64,000 nt of DNA from SB21 sp964415295 (GTDB taxonomy: Bacteria; CLD3; SB21): contig CAYPYN010000008.1 of NCBI GenBank assembly GCA_964415295.1, forward strand, positions 79,996 through 143,995, in the 5' to 3' direction. Both the position numbers and the translations under genes were made by a program. The notes under the pieces were generated by a model. It was not told the DNA's origin, ran no database searches, and was given only the letters and a program-made list of their open reading frames with translations. Positions 33,652 to 43,015 of the stretch are shown in pieces. Numbering within the stretch: the first letter of the stretch is position 1; every line of letters begins with the position of its first letter.

Positions 33652-35823
33652 ATGAAATCCAGTTATTACATTCTTTTGATTTTTGCGCTTTGCATACGGC
33701 TTCCGGTCTATTCCCAATCGGGCACCGGATCCAGATCCGATGCGGAGGAAGCGATCAAGAAGATGAAGAAGGAATTGAAAAACGATCCGGGAAATACCGA
33801 ACTGAGACGTTCTCTCGCGGACAAATATCTTGCTCTTGAAGAATACGATGCCGTGATCGATCTATACGGGAAAAAATTCGAAAAAAAAGATTGTTCGGCC
33901 GGAGAATACAGACTTTACGCGGCCGCGCGTATCCGGCATTACGAGAAGATGGTGATCACGGCCAAGCTTTTGTCCAAGCTTCCGGGCGCGTCGCTGGTGT
34001 ACTCCGATCTATCGGATGCGGAAGAGGCGTTGACCCGGGTCATCAACAAGGACTCTTCGGATTCGGAAGCATTGTTCTTTATGGGCGTTCTGCGCCGCGT
34101 GGATGGCAAAGAGCGTGAGGCGGAAGACCTTTTCCGCAGGGTCATGGTCTCCGATCCTTTCTTCAGATCCTTCGTTTTCGATGATCCGTGGCTGGAACTT
34201 GGCCGGTTGCTCAGGAAACAACAGCGTTGGAAAGAAGCCAATGAACTGCTTCAGCGGCGCGCCGGGCTGGACAGTTCCGATACCTGGCCGATGATCGAGC
34301 TCGCTTTGTCGCATATCGATATGAAGAATGATGAAGATGCGACGCGCATGTTTTACCGCGGCCTGGCCAGGATCAAAGAGGCCGGTAAGATCGAGCGGTT
34401 GTACATGGAAGCCGAGCCGATTGCCACCAAAAAAGAGCTTGAAGAATGGAAAGATCTCTCCACGGCTGAGGCGCAACTGGGATTTCTCACCGTTTTCTGG
34501 AAGAGCCGCGATCCCAATCTCGTCGATGCCGTCAATGAAAGGCTGATCGAACATTACCGTCGAGTGCAGTTTGCCAAAGTCTACTACAAAAAGACGCGCC
34601 CTCCGTATTTTGATGACCGCGGATTGGTCTATGTACGCATGGGCCCGCCGGATAGGAGATTTGCCGGTACCAACGACGAGTCCTGGGTATACGACAGTAC
34701 CGGTGATCATTTCGACTTTGTGGATGTCGGTCAGGCGGTATATGAGATACGGCCTTTGTCCGATGCGGTACCGTTATCCGAAAGCGCGGAACACCGGTTT
34801 GCAGCGCTGTACGCCATGCTTGATGCCAGGAGGGGCCTTCACACGGATTACGAGCGTTTTGCGAACCGGATGAAAAGCGCTGAGAGCAGCATTTCACCGG
34901 AGCGAAACGCCAGGCAGATCATGGGGATCTATCAGAGTTCACTTACTGCGGTTGAGCAACAGCTGTACACAGCGAATCAGGGGCGGAATATGCGTGAAAA
35001 ATTTGACTATCTGACAGGAACGGAACCGGTTCCTATAAACGCTAACTTTGCCTCTTTCAGGAGCACCAATCATTCCCGGCTGGATTTTTACTACATGATC
35101 CCGGTTGAGAAACTCAAATTCATGGCCGTGGATAACACGTACGACAAAGCATTCTTGTCGGTAAAGGCCAAGATCCTTGATACGACGTACCGGGAGATCC
35201 ATTTTCTTGAACGCGAGTACCGCATCACCCAGATCGACTCTACCCTGCAGGCCGGATATTTTATAATCGATGAATTGCGCAGCCTTCTAAGTCCCGGAGC
35301 ATATCTTCTGGCGCTGGATATACGGAACAATCTGAATGAAAAGATCGGGATCTACAAATTACGTCTGCACGTAAGGGACTATTCGTTGCCGCAATTGATG
35401 GTCAGCGACATCGAGTTATCGTCATCCGTAAGCCAGCAGGTTATTATAGATAAATTCATCAAGCCGGACACGAAGCTCCGTGTCGTTCCTAACCCGGCCG
35501 GGCTGAGTTTAAAATCCAGACCGCTGACGGTCTATTACGAAATCTACAATCTGACTCTGAACAACGACGGTAAAAGTTCATACGAGGTCTCCTATGCCAT
35601 CGAGTCGGCCTCCAGAAAAAATATCATCGCAAGGCTGTTCTCCGGAAAATCGAAGGTCGTATCTACAACTCTCAAAACGGGGTATTCAACGACGGAAAGA
35701 GAGTATATCGGTTTTGATATAAGCGAATTACCGCCCGGCGACGCTGTACTGACCGTGACAGTAACCGATCAATATGTGATGAAGTCGGCCCACTCGGCCG
35801 TCCGGCTAAAAATCAGTCCGTGA
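33652..35823 (+). CDS. GWxTD-like domain protein with N-terminal TPR-like repeats (secreted)
   Basis: 723 residues with a signal peptide (MKSSYYILLIFALCIRLPVYSQ). Residues ~25-260 are TPR-like helices (LRRSLADKYLALEEYDAVIDLYG, WKEANELLQRRAGLDSSDTWPMIELALSH). A domain of the GWxTD family follows: FLTVFWKSRDPNLVDAVNERLIEHYRRVQFA, then PPYFDDRGLVYVRMGPPDRR, where the RGxVYxRxGPPD core is kept but the eponymous GWxTD is degenerate (PYFDD). The C-terminal ~280 residues are beta-rich (YREIHFLEREYRITQIDSTLQAGYF, YLLALDIRNNLNEKIGIYKLRLHVRDY), ending without a T9SS tail. The family is common in FCB-type bacteria and is of unknown function. It is divergent from the CDPS operon. Confidence 0.78.
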   Translation: MKSSYYILLIFALCIRLPVYSQSGTGSRSDAEEAIKKMKKELKNDPGNTELRRSLADKYLALEEYDAVIDLYGKKFEKKDCSAGEYRLYAAARIRHYEKMVITAKLLSKLPGASLVYSDLSDAEEALTRVINKDSSDSEALFFMGVLRRVDGKEREAEDLFRRVMVSDPFFRSFVFDDPWLELGRLLRKQQRWKEANELLQRRAGLDSSDTWPMIELALSHIDMKNDEDATRMFYRGLARIKEAGKIERLYMEAEPIATKKELEEWKDLSTAEAQLGFLTVFWKSRDPNLVDAVNERLIEHYRRVQFAKVYYKKTRPPYFDDRGLVYVRMGPPDRRFAGTNDESWVYDSTGDHFDFVDVGQAVYEIRPLSDAVPLSESAEHRFAALYAMLDARRGLHTDYERFANRMKSAESSISPERNARQIMGIYQSSLTAVEQQLYTANQGRNMREKFDYLTGTEPVPINANFASFRSTNHSRLDFYYMIPVEKLKFMAVDNTYDKAFLSVKAKILDTTYREIHFLEREYRITQIDSTLQAGYFIIDELRSLLSPGAYLLALDIRNNLNEKIGIYKLRLHVRDYSLPQLMVSDIELSSSVSQQVIIDKFIKPDTKLRVVPNPAGLSLKSRPLTVYYEIYNLTLNNDGKSSYEVSYAIESASRKNIIARLFSGKSKVVSTTLKTGYSTTEREYIGFDISELPPGDAVLTVTVTDQYVMKSAHSAVRLKISP

Positions 35824-35929
35824 CGGTTCTATTAACTTTTATCCCTTGATCTTCATTATCCGCTGACCTAAATTTTATTCCCATCGCCGAGGCCTGGCTG
35901 AATCGGTTCGAATCCAGAAAGGGAATGCA

Positions 35930-38900
35930 ATGGATACCAAGGTGATCAAAGCAGACGGTTTTTTCAGAACGGCTTCGCTCGCAAAAGCCGTAGAAAAGAA
36001 ACTTAAAACACTCCGCATTACCTGTAGATTTATCACCGAAGACCATTACGCCGATCGTATCCGCCCATCGGACGGAGACATCCTGTTTGTTGAATTCAGT
36101 TCATCCCGCAGAATCCTGGACATGACGGCCGCCGGTTTCACCGTACCCGCCGTCTGGATCGCGTCAAAGACCTCGAAACCGAAATTCCCCAAACATCTGA
36201 ATTCTTTCGATACGTTAATATGGCCTTGTTCCGACCGTGAACTTCGGATGGTATTGGATCATCATCTCATAAGAAAAACGGAGACTGAAACACAAGGCGC
36301 GTCAACGGCCTTTGATCTGAGGCTGCTGGAAGAAGCTATGGAGCAGTCCAACGATTCGGTGGTCATCACCGATATCAACGGCGTTATCCGATACGTGAAT
36401 GCGGAGTTTGAGAAGATTACCGGCTATACCAGAGAAGAAGCTCTGGGCCAAACGCCGAGGATACTCAAATCGGGATTTCATGATAAAGCTTTTTATGAGA
36501 GAATGTGGAAAACCATTACTGAAGGAAAGCCCTTCCGTGACCTGGAGATAAACAGGAAGAAGAACGGCGAACTCATTTACGTCGATCATACCATTACGCC
36601 TATCAAGGACGCTTCAGGAATGGTCACCCATTTCCTGGCAACCTGGAAGGATATCACAGAAAAAAGATCCATGGATCATGCGCTGGCGTCGGCTAACCGC
36701 GAGATCGAGATTTACAATAAAAGGATCGAAGGTATACTCAACAGTTCGCACGAGGCGATTCTGTCCATTGACGAAGATCAGCGCGTGATCGTTTTTAATA
36801 AAGGAGCGGAATCCCTGTTCGGTTATAAGGCCGACGAGATCATCGGTCAACCGCTGGAAAAATTGATACCGTCCCGATTTGCTCATAAACATCAGGAACA
36901 CGTAGATGACTTTAAAACGGGGGAAAGGAGCGGAGCCAAAGGTCCGAAACGGGGCCCGCTGCCTTGTCTGCGTAAAGACGGAACGGAGTTCATGGCCGAG
37001 ATCACTCTGTCGCGCCTGGTTGATGGAGCGGCGAGGTATTTTACGGCTTTTATACGTGATGTGAGCGAACGTTTTGAAATGATCCGTGAACTGCAAGCCA
37101 GCGAAGAAAAATACCGCATCGTTGCTGATAATACATACGATTGGGAGTTCTGGTTGACACCGGACAGACAATACGTGTATACTTCGCCATCGTGCGAAAG
37201 AATTACCGGATATTCGGCGGATGAATTCCGTACAGATCCCGGGTTATTAAAAAGCATTGTTATCCCGGAAGATCGCGAAATGTTTGAAACACATATTTTG
37301 TCCGTTCACTCAACCCCTCACACCGACTCTATGGAATTCCGCATCATAGACCGGAAAGGGGACTTGCATTGGATCCATCACATCTGCCAGCCGATTTTTG
37401 ATACAGCCGGGAAATTCCTGGGCTCGCGCGGCAGCAACCGAGATGTGACCGAGTATAGACACGCCGAAGACGCTTTGAAAGAAAGCGAGCGAAGCTATTC
37501 GGGATTGTTCAACACGGTCAATGAAGCGATTTACGTTCAGGACGAAAACGGTTTCTTTGTTGATGTCAATGAAGGGGCCGTCAAAATGTATGGTTACCCC
37601 AGAGAGGCCTTTATCGGCCGAACGCCGGATTTTTTATCCGCGCCCGGGAAGAATGATATGGCCGCCGTGGTCCGGATCATCGGGCGCGTTTTTGAGACCG
37701 GGGTCTCGGAGACTTTTGAATTCTGGGGACTCCGCAGCAACGGCGAGAGTTTTCCGAAAGAGGTTATTTGCAATAAGGGCAAGTATTTCGGAAAAGACGT
37801 GCTCATCACGACCGCGCGGGATATCACGGAATTCAAACGCACCGAAGAAGCGCTGCGTGTTCGTGAACGTCATGCCAAATCACTGCTCAATCTGTCAGGC
37901 AAACTCGAGCGGGCAGAAAATTACGATGATATCATGTCGGCGGCTCTCACCGAGATCGAGCAGGTTTTCGGCTACCACACGCTCTGGGCGTATCTTTTTA
38001 GCGAAGACAGAAAAGACGCCGAAGGGTTTTCGTTTCAAGGTGAAAACAAGCATCTCAAGATGGACCGTGTTCACGTCGAAGGAGACCGGATGCTGGAGGA
38101 AGTGGCGCGCGCGGAAGGCCCTGTCGTGATCGCAGACGCTCAGACCGATCCGCGAACCAATAAAGAGATCGTTCTCCACACCAAGAACCGAACACTGGTC
38201 AGTATACCGGTCTATCTTCTCAACGGCCGGCTGGTGGCCATCGGTACCGGTACTTTTGGTGACGAAGGAATTCGGGTTCCGACGCCTCAGGAACTGGAAT
38301 ACCTTGTCACTATGGCCAGCCACATCGGTGTAGCTATAGACCGGATCACTTCCGCACAGGAAAAAAGGAAATTCGAAAGTGCGCTGGAAAGCAGTGAAAA
38401 ACGGTTTCGCGCGCTGATCGAGAATGCGATGGAAGGCATCGTACTGCTGCGCATGGATGAAGATCATAAGGGAATCATTAGCTACGTCAGCCCGTCGGTG
38501 ACCCGCGTGATGGGATATACGGCCGAAGAGGCGATGAAACTGGAACCCGACCAGGAGACCCATCCGGAAGATCTGCCGATCATCCTGTCGGCTTTGAAGA
38601 CCGTCCTCGAAGATCCTTCGCGCATACCGACGGTCGCGTACCGCTTCCGCCACAAGAACGGCACCTGGCGCTGGATCGAAAGTACGGTGACCAATCTGAT
38701 ACAGGAACCGAGCGTCGGAGCGATCGTGCTAAACTATCGGGACATCACGGAGAAGAAAAAATCCGAGGCGCGAATGCGTCAACAACTGGAATTCTCCCAT
38801 GCGCTGAACAAAATATCCGGTACGATCATCGGAGGTACGGAAAAGGTAAATCTTCTTCTGACAGACATGGCGGCCCTGGCCGGGGAAGCGCTTCACGTGG

Positions 38901-41218
38901 ACCGGTCATTCATTTTTGAAGTGGACTTCAGGAAACGAAGGATGAACTGTATCTGCAAATGGGCTCAGGCCGGATCCTCCGATTTGACACATGATGAGGA
39001 TGCTTATTCGCTGGATCTTTTTCCCAGAACGGCAGAGAAGATGTTCCATAAGAAACTGTGGATACAAAGTTATTCCGACAAGCGCGCCGATACGATCACC
39101 GCGGAGGGTTCGGATAAAATTTTCCATGATTCCATGGGCATCAAAAGTCTGCTCTGGTATCCATTCAGCTTTGACGATGAGGGTTTCTATATACTTGCTT
39201 TCAACGAGTTGAAGGAGCCGCGGCGCTGGACGGAACAGGAGATGCAGTTCCTGGAGAACGTGTCCAAACAGGTCGAACTCGCGATCATTCAGTCGCACAA
39301 CAACAAGGAGCGAAAAGAAGCGGAACGAAAGCTTGAAGAAACGCTTCAGGAATTTGAGACCCTTATCGAAGGCATTCCGGACTCGATCACTTTCAAAGAC
39401 GGCCGGGGACGATGGCTCATTGCCAATTCGACCACGCTGAGTCTTTTCGGTTTGGAATCGGTGGAATGGTACGGAAAAACCGATACGGAACTCGGTTCGA
39501 TCCGGCCTGACCTGAAGACGGTTTTTGAAGGGTGTATCGCCAGCGATGAGGTTGCCTGGCGTCAGGCGGGCCGCACTTTAGGTACGGAAACCGTTTCCAT
39601 GCCGGGAACGAATCCGGTGTATTTTGAAACGACAAAAATACCGTTGTATGACAAGAAAGGCGACCGGCTCGGATTGGTGGTCATAGCGAGGGACCTGACT
39701 TCGCAGCGTCAGGCCAAAGAACTGATCAGCGAGCAGACGCTCATTTTGGATGCCGCGCGTGATGCGATCGTGATGACGGACCTGGACCAGCAGGTGATCT
39801 ATTGGAACAAAGGCGCGGAGGCGATCTACGGATGGACACGCGACGAAGCGGCCGGCCGCCGGATCAACGACCTGTTCAGCATACGGGGCATAGCCTGGAT
39901 GGATACTTATAAAACCGTTCTTCAGGAAGGTTCGTGGAAAGGCGAAGTCAGTCATGCCACAAAAACCGGCGGCACGATCACTGTGGAAAACCGGATCAGC
40001 CTTGTCCGTGATACCGAAGGACAGCCGAAGTCGTTCCTCTTTATGAATTCCGATGTGACCGAAAAGAGGCGGCTTGAGAAACAATTTCTGCGCACCCAGC
40101 GCATGGAAAGTATCGGGCGTATGGCCGGAGGCATCGCGCACGATCTGAATAATATCCTGACGCCCATCCTGATGGCCGTGCAGATCTTCCGCGATAAGGT
40201 CACGGACGAATCGCTCCAGCGTATCATCGCGATGCTGGAGAATAACGTCACGCGCGGCGCCGATCTGATGAAAAAACTTCTCATGTTCACCAAAGGCGCG
40301 GAGGGAGAACTGAAAAAGATCAACCTCATCGATGCGATCCGTGAGGTGGAAAAGATCGTCCGTTCCACCTTCCCGAAGAATATTACCGTTGTCTGCGACA
40401 CCCTGCCCGGCGTCTGGCCGATCCGCGGGGACATGACGCAGCTGCACCAGGTCTTGCTCAATCTCTGCGTCAACGCGCGCGATGCGATGCCCGAAGGCGG
40501 TCAGCTGGTCATTGAAACGGAGAATATTATCTTCTACGAGGACTTCATCAGTAAAGATATCTCCGCAAAACCCGGAAAATATGTGATCCTCAAAATTGCC
40601 GATACCGGTACCGGCATTCCGCCGGATGTGCTGGAGCACATGTTCGAACCGTTCTTTACAACAAAAGATATGGAACACGGCACAGGCCTTGGTCTTTCTA
40701 CCGTAGCGGCGATCGTCAAAGGACACGGCGGTTTTATCAATGTTTACAGCGAGGTCGGCAAAGGTTCTCAGTTTAAAGTCTATTTTCCGGCCGAAGAATC
40801 AGGAGGATCGGAGCTCATCACCAACAATGTTCCGGCGATCTATAACGGAAGAGGAGAAACCGTACTGGTCGTCGATGACGAATCGGCGATACGTAAAGTT
40901 CTAGGCGCCATACTTGAACTGCACGGTTATAATATCCTCGAAGCGGAGGATGGAACCAAAGCGGCCGCCCTCTATGCCGCTCATTCCGACAGGATCAAGG
41001 TTGTAATCACCGATATGAGCATGCCGTTCATGGACGGTCCGGCTCTGATCCGCGAACTGCGTCGATCGGGCGCAACCTGTAAGATCGTGGCCATGAGCGG
41101 ACTGCCGGAGAGCGAACGTGACCAGCAGCTCAAGGATCTGTCCGTGGACGGCTTTATCATGAAGCCGTATCGGGCGGATAAGATCCTATTCATTCTGCAC
41201 GGGCTGCTGCATGGATAA
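35930..41218 (+). CDS. Multi-PAS/GAF hybrid histidine kinase with C-terminal receiver
   Basis: 1762 residues, soluble (no clear membrane segments), so it senses cytoplasmic signals. Approximate order: receiver-like N-terminus (~1-120) lacking a clear phospho-Asp, PAS (~130-250), PAS (~265-385), PAS (~390-510), PAS (~515-640), GAF (~650-810), PAS (~815-945), GAF (~960-1115), PAS (~1120-1250), PAS (~1255-1375). The HisKA follows with its His in AGGIAHDLNNILTP (~1403), then an HATPase with NARDAMPEGG, DTGTGIPP and GTGLGLSTV, and a REC domain with VLVVDDESAIRKVL and the phospho-Asp in VVITDMSMPFMDGPAL (~1694). No DNA-binding output is attached, so phosphotransfer must go to another protein. Its last 8 bases overlap the FMN reductase gene. 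Confidence 0.95.
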   Translation: MDTKVIKADGFFRTASLAKAVEKKLKTLRITCRFITEDHYADRIRPSDGDILFVEFSSSRRILDMTAAGFTVPAVWIASKTSKPKFPKHLNSFDTLIWPCSDRELRMVLDHHLIRKTETETQGASTAFDLRLLEEAMEQSNDSVVITDINGVIRYVNAEFEKITGYTREEALGQTPRILKSGFHDKAFYERMWKTITEGKPFRDLEINRKKNGELIYVDHTITPIKDASGMVTHFLATWKDITEKRSMDHALASANREIEIYNKRIEGILNSSHEAILSIDEDQRVIVFNKGAESLFGYKADEIIGQPLEKLIPSRFAHKHQEHVDDFKTGERSGAKGPKRGPLPCLRKDGTEFMAEITLSRLVDGAARYFTAFIRDVSERFEMIRELQASEEKYRIVADNTYDWEFWLTPDRQYVYTSPSCERITGYSADEFRTDPGLLKSIVIPEDREMFETHILSVHSTPHTDSMEFRIIDRKGDLHWIHHICQPIFDTAGKFLGSRGSNRDVTEYRHAEDALKESERSYSGLFNTVNEAIYVQDENGFFVDVNEGAVKMYGYPREAFIGRTPDFLSAPGKNDMAAVVRIIGRVFETGVSETFEFWGLRSNGESFPKEVICNKGKYFGKDVLITTARDITEFKRTEEALRVRERHAKSLLNLSGKLERAENYDDIMSAALTEIEQVFGYHTLWAYLFSEDRKDAEGFSFQGENKHLKMDRVHVEGDRMLEEVARAEGPVVIADAQTDPRTNKEIVLHTKNRTLVSIPVYLLNGRLVAIGTGTFGDEGIRVPTPQELEYLVTMASHIGVAIDRITSAQEKRKFESALESSEKRFRALIENAMEGIVLLRMDEDHKGIISYVSPSVTRVMGYTAEEAMKLEPDQETHPEDLPIILSALKTVLEDPSRIPTVAYRFRHKNGTWRWIESTVTNLIQEPSVGAIVLNYRDITEKKKSEARMRQQLEFSHALNKISGTIIGGTEKVNLLLTDMAALAGEALHVDRSFIFEVDFRKRRMNCICKWAQAGSSDLTHDEDAYSLDLFPRTAEKMFHKKLWIQSYSDKRADTITAEGSDKIFHDSMGIKSLLWYPFSFDDEGFYILAFNELKEPRRWTEQEMQFLENVSKQVELAIIQSHNNKERKEAERKLEETLQEFETLIEGIPDSITFKDGRGRWLIANSTTLSLFGLESVEWYGKTDTELGSIRPDLKTVFEGCIASDEVAWRQAGRTLGTETVSMPGTNPVYFETTKIPLYDKKGDRLGLVVIARDLTSQRQAKELISEQTLILDAARDAIVMTDLDQQVIYWNKGAEAIYGWTRDEAAGRRINDLFSIRGIAWMDTYKTVLQEGSWKGEVSHATKTGGTITVENRISLVRDTEGQPKSFLFMNSDVTEKRRLEKQFLRTQRMESIGRMAGGIAHDLNNILTPILMAVQIFRDKVTDESLQRIIAMLENNVTRGADLMKKLLMFTKGAEGELKKINLIDAIREVEKIVRSTFPKNITVVCDTLPGVWPIRGDMTQLHQVLLNLCVNARDAMPEGGQLVIETENIIFYEDFISKDISAKPGKYVILKIADTGTGIPPDVLEHMFEPFFTTKDMEHGTGLGLSTVAAIVKGHGGFINVYSEVGKGSQFKVYFPAEESGGSELITNNVPAIYNGRGETVLVVDDESAIRKVLGAILELHGYNILEAEDGTKAAALYAAHSDRIKVVITDMSMPFMDGPALIRELRRSGATCKIVAMSGLPESERDQQLKDLSVDGFIMKPYRADKILFILHGLLHG

Positions 41219-41771
41219 AATTAGTACGATCCGGATTCTCGCAGTCTCAGGCAGTTTACGCGCGCGCTCCATCAACACGTCCATCCTGCAGGCCGTCAAA
41301 CTCCTGGCTCCGGAATCGGTCCGCGTGACGGTCTTTCGAGGCCTCGGAAGGTTTCCCCTTTTTAATCCGGACGAAGAAATGAATCCGTATGAGCCCGTGA
41401 CGGAATTTCGAAAACAGATCCGTGAATCGGACGGCGTTCTTATTGCGAGTCCGGAGTACGCGCACGGCGTTACGGGCGTCATCAAGAACGCGCTCGACTG
41501 GATCGTCGGCAGCGGAGAACTCCTGCATAAGCCGGTAGCCGTGCTCAACGCGTCTTCGAGATCGGTTTACGCACCGGCCGCACTTAAAGAAACATTGAAG
41601 GTCATGGATACTATGATCGTGGAAGAGGCCTGCATAACGGTTCCTTTTATCGGACGTGAAGTAACCGCGTCCGACTTTGTCGCGAATACTCAAACCTCAG
41701 CGGCCCTTCGGGCGGTCGTTCACGCCATGCTTAAGCGAATGGATGAAAATAAGCGGACCACGCAGGAGTAA
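41211..41771 (+). CDS. NADPH-dependent FMN reductase-family flavoprotein
   Basis: 186 residues. The N-terminal strand and loop ILAVSGSLRARSINTSIL is the phosphate-binding loop of the flavodoxin-like NADPH-FMN reductase family; LFNPDEE, VLIASPEYAHGVTGVIKNALDWI (the flavin ring-binding PEY motif) and PVAVLNASSR follow. Members reduce FMN, quinones, azo compounds or chromate in the cytoplasm. Its start overlaps the hybrid kinase gene by 8 bases, so the redox enzyme and sensor kinase are probably expressed together. The pentapeptide-repeat gene starts 8 bases after it. Confidence 0.92.
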   Translation: MDKISTIRILAVSGSLRARSINTSILQAVKLLAPESVRVTVFRGLGRFPLFNPDEEMNPYEPVTEFRKQIRESDGVLIASPEYAHGVTGVIKNALDWIVGSGELLHKPVAVLNASSRSVYAPAALKETLKVMDTMIVEEACITVPFIGREVTASDFVANTQTSAALRAVVHAMLKRMDENKRTTQE

Positions 41772-41779
41772 ATCGGAGT

Positions 41780-42346
41780 ATGGAAGTTTTTGAATCGGAA
41801 ACATTTGAAAGAAACGACTACTCCCGGAAGCGCATCGACGGGAATCAATACGAAAGTTGCCGGTTTGTGCACTGCCGTTTTTCCGGCGCCGATCTTCCGG
41901 GGATCAATTTTGTGGAGTGTGAATTCGTTGAATGTGATTTCAGTCAGGCCCGTATCAACGAGACCATATTCCGCGGCTGCGCGTTCAGGGATTGTAAGAT
42001 ACTGGGACTGAATTTTGAGAAGGGTAATAAGGTCATGTTCTCAGCCTCCTTTGAGAGTTGCGACCTGAGCATGAGTTCCTTTCTTAAGATGCCGCTGAAA
42101 AAGACGAAGTTTATCAACGATACCCTTCGCGAAGTTGATTTCACCGGATCGGACCTGCGCGAGGCGGTCTTCGACCGATGCGATCTGGCCGGTGCGCGTT
42201 TCGATAATACGAACCTTGAAAAAGCCGATCTCCAAACGTCATACAATTACACCATCGATCCGGAAACGAACAAGATCCGCAAGGCTAAATTCTCGCTGAT
42301 AGGCGTTACCGGCCTGCTCCGGAAATACGATATCGATGTCCGTTGA
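41780..42346 (+). CDS. Pentapeptide-repeat protein (Qnr/McbG-like)
   Basis: 188 residues. Most of the protein is A(D/N)LXX-type pentapeptide repeats: CRFVHCRFSGADLPGINF, CEFVECDFSQARINETIF, CDLSMSSFLKMPLKKTKF, ADLREAVFDRCDLAGARF-like units. These fold into a right-handed quadrilateral beta-helix that mimics DNA in Qnr/MfpA proteins. A short C-terminal tail (SLIGVTGLLRKYDIDVR) resembles the tail of Bacteroidetes homologues, which are mostly uncharacterised. Gyrase protection is possible but not shown by sequence alone. The gene is 8 bases after the FMN reductase and in the same likely transcript. Confidence 0.9.
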   Translation: MEVFESETFERNDYSRKRIDGNQYESCRFVHCRFSGADLPGINFVECEFVECDFSQARINETIFRGCAFRDCKILGLNFEKGNKVMFSASFESCDLSMSSFLKMPLKKTKFINDTLREVDFTGSDLREAVFDRCDLAGARFDNTNLEKADLQTSYNYTIDPETNKIRKAKFSLIGVTGLLRKYDIDVR

Positions 42347-42386
42347 ACGCAGTGGGAGAAGTTCGGCAACAGAAGAAAGGAATGTT

Positions 42387-42941
42387 ATGACTTGTCATCT
42401 GTGCGCCTGGTTAATAGCCGTCATGATAGGACTGGCGGAAGTTTCTGCACAATCCAAAGCAGAACTCCGTGTGGTGCCCGCGGTTGATCTTAAGCGTTAT
42501 GCCGGAACGTGGTACGAGGTTGCGCGTCTGCCTTTTTATTTCCAGGAAAAATGCGTTGGGGATGTGACCGCGACCTACCGTTTGATGGAAAACGGGAATA
42601 TCCGGGTGATCAACAAGTGCCGCAAAGAGAACGGCGAATTTACCGAAGCCGTAGGCGAAGCGCGCCGCGCGGAGGACGACGGGCCCGATACCAAACTGCA
42701 GGTGCGTTTTGCGCCGGCCTTTCTTTCCGTTCTTCCTTTCGTCTGGGGCGACTATTGGATCATCGATCTGGCGCCGGATTATTCCTATGCGGCCGTGGGC
42801 GAACCCGACCGCAAATACCTGTGGATCCTTTCGCGGACGCCGTCCCTGGACGAGGCGACGTTGCAGTCGATCCTGGAGCGGGTTCGTCAGAACGGGTATG
42901 ATCTTAGTACGCTCATCCGCACGCAAAACGGTTTCAAATGA
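42387..42941 (+). CDS. Lipocalin (Blc-like)
   Basis: 184 residues from the ATG at 42387 (AAAGGA site); an ATG at 42336 inside the previous gene adds an unlikely leader. A signal peptide (LIAVMIGLAEVSAQ) leads to mature lipocalin structure. The first conserved region is LKRYAGTWYEVARLPFYFQ (GxW), followed by CVGDVTATYRLMENGNIRVINKC, a central YWIIDLAPDYSYAAVGEPDRKYLWILSRTP and a C-terminal helix. E. coli Blc binds lysophospholipids at the outer membrane. Here no lipobox is seen, so it is likely periplasmic. It may support membrane lipid maintenance or small hydrophobic ligand transport. Confidence 0.93.
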   Translation: MTCHLCAWLIAVMIGLAEVSAQSKAELRVVPAVDLKRYAGTWYEVARLPFYFQEKCVGDVTATYRLMENGNIRVINKCRKENGEFTEAVGEARRAEDDGPDTKLQVRFAPAFLSVLPFVWGDYWIIDLAPDYSYAAVGEPDRKYLWILSRTPSLDEATLQSILERVRQNGYDLSTLIRTQNGFK

Positions 42942-43015
42942 AATCCTGACATTTCACGCAACTTTTTCTGATCGCATCAGTAAAAGATTAGCGTCACACC
43001 TATCAGGAGGCTATC

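Noticed and set aside
39578..40726. Long open frame on the minus strand across the hybrid kinase
   Set aside because: It lies wholly antisense to the conserved HisKA/HATPase coding region and its translation shows no domain.
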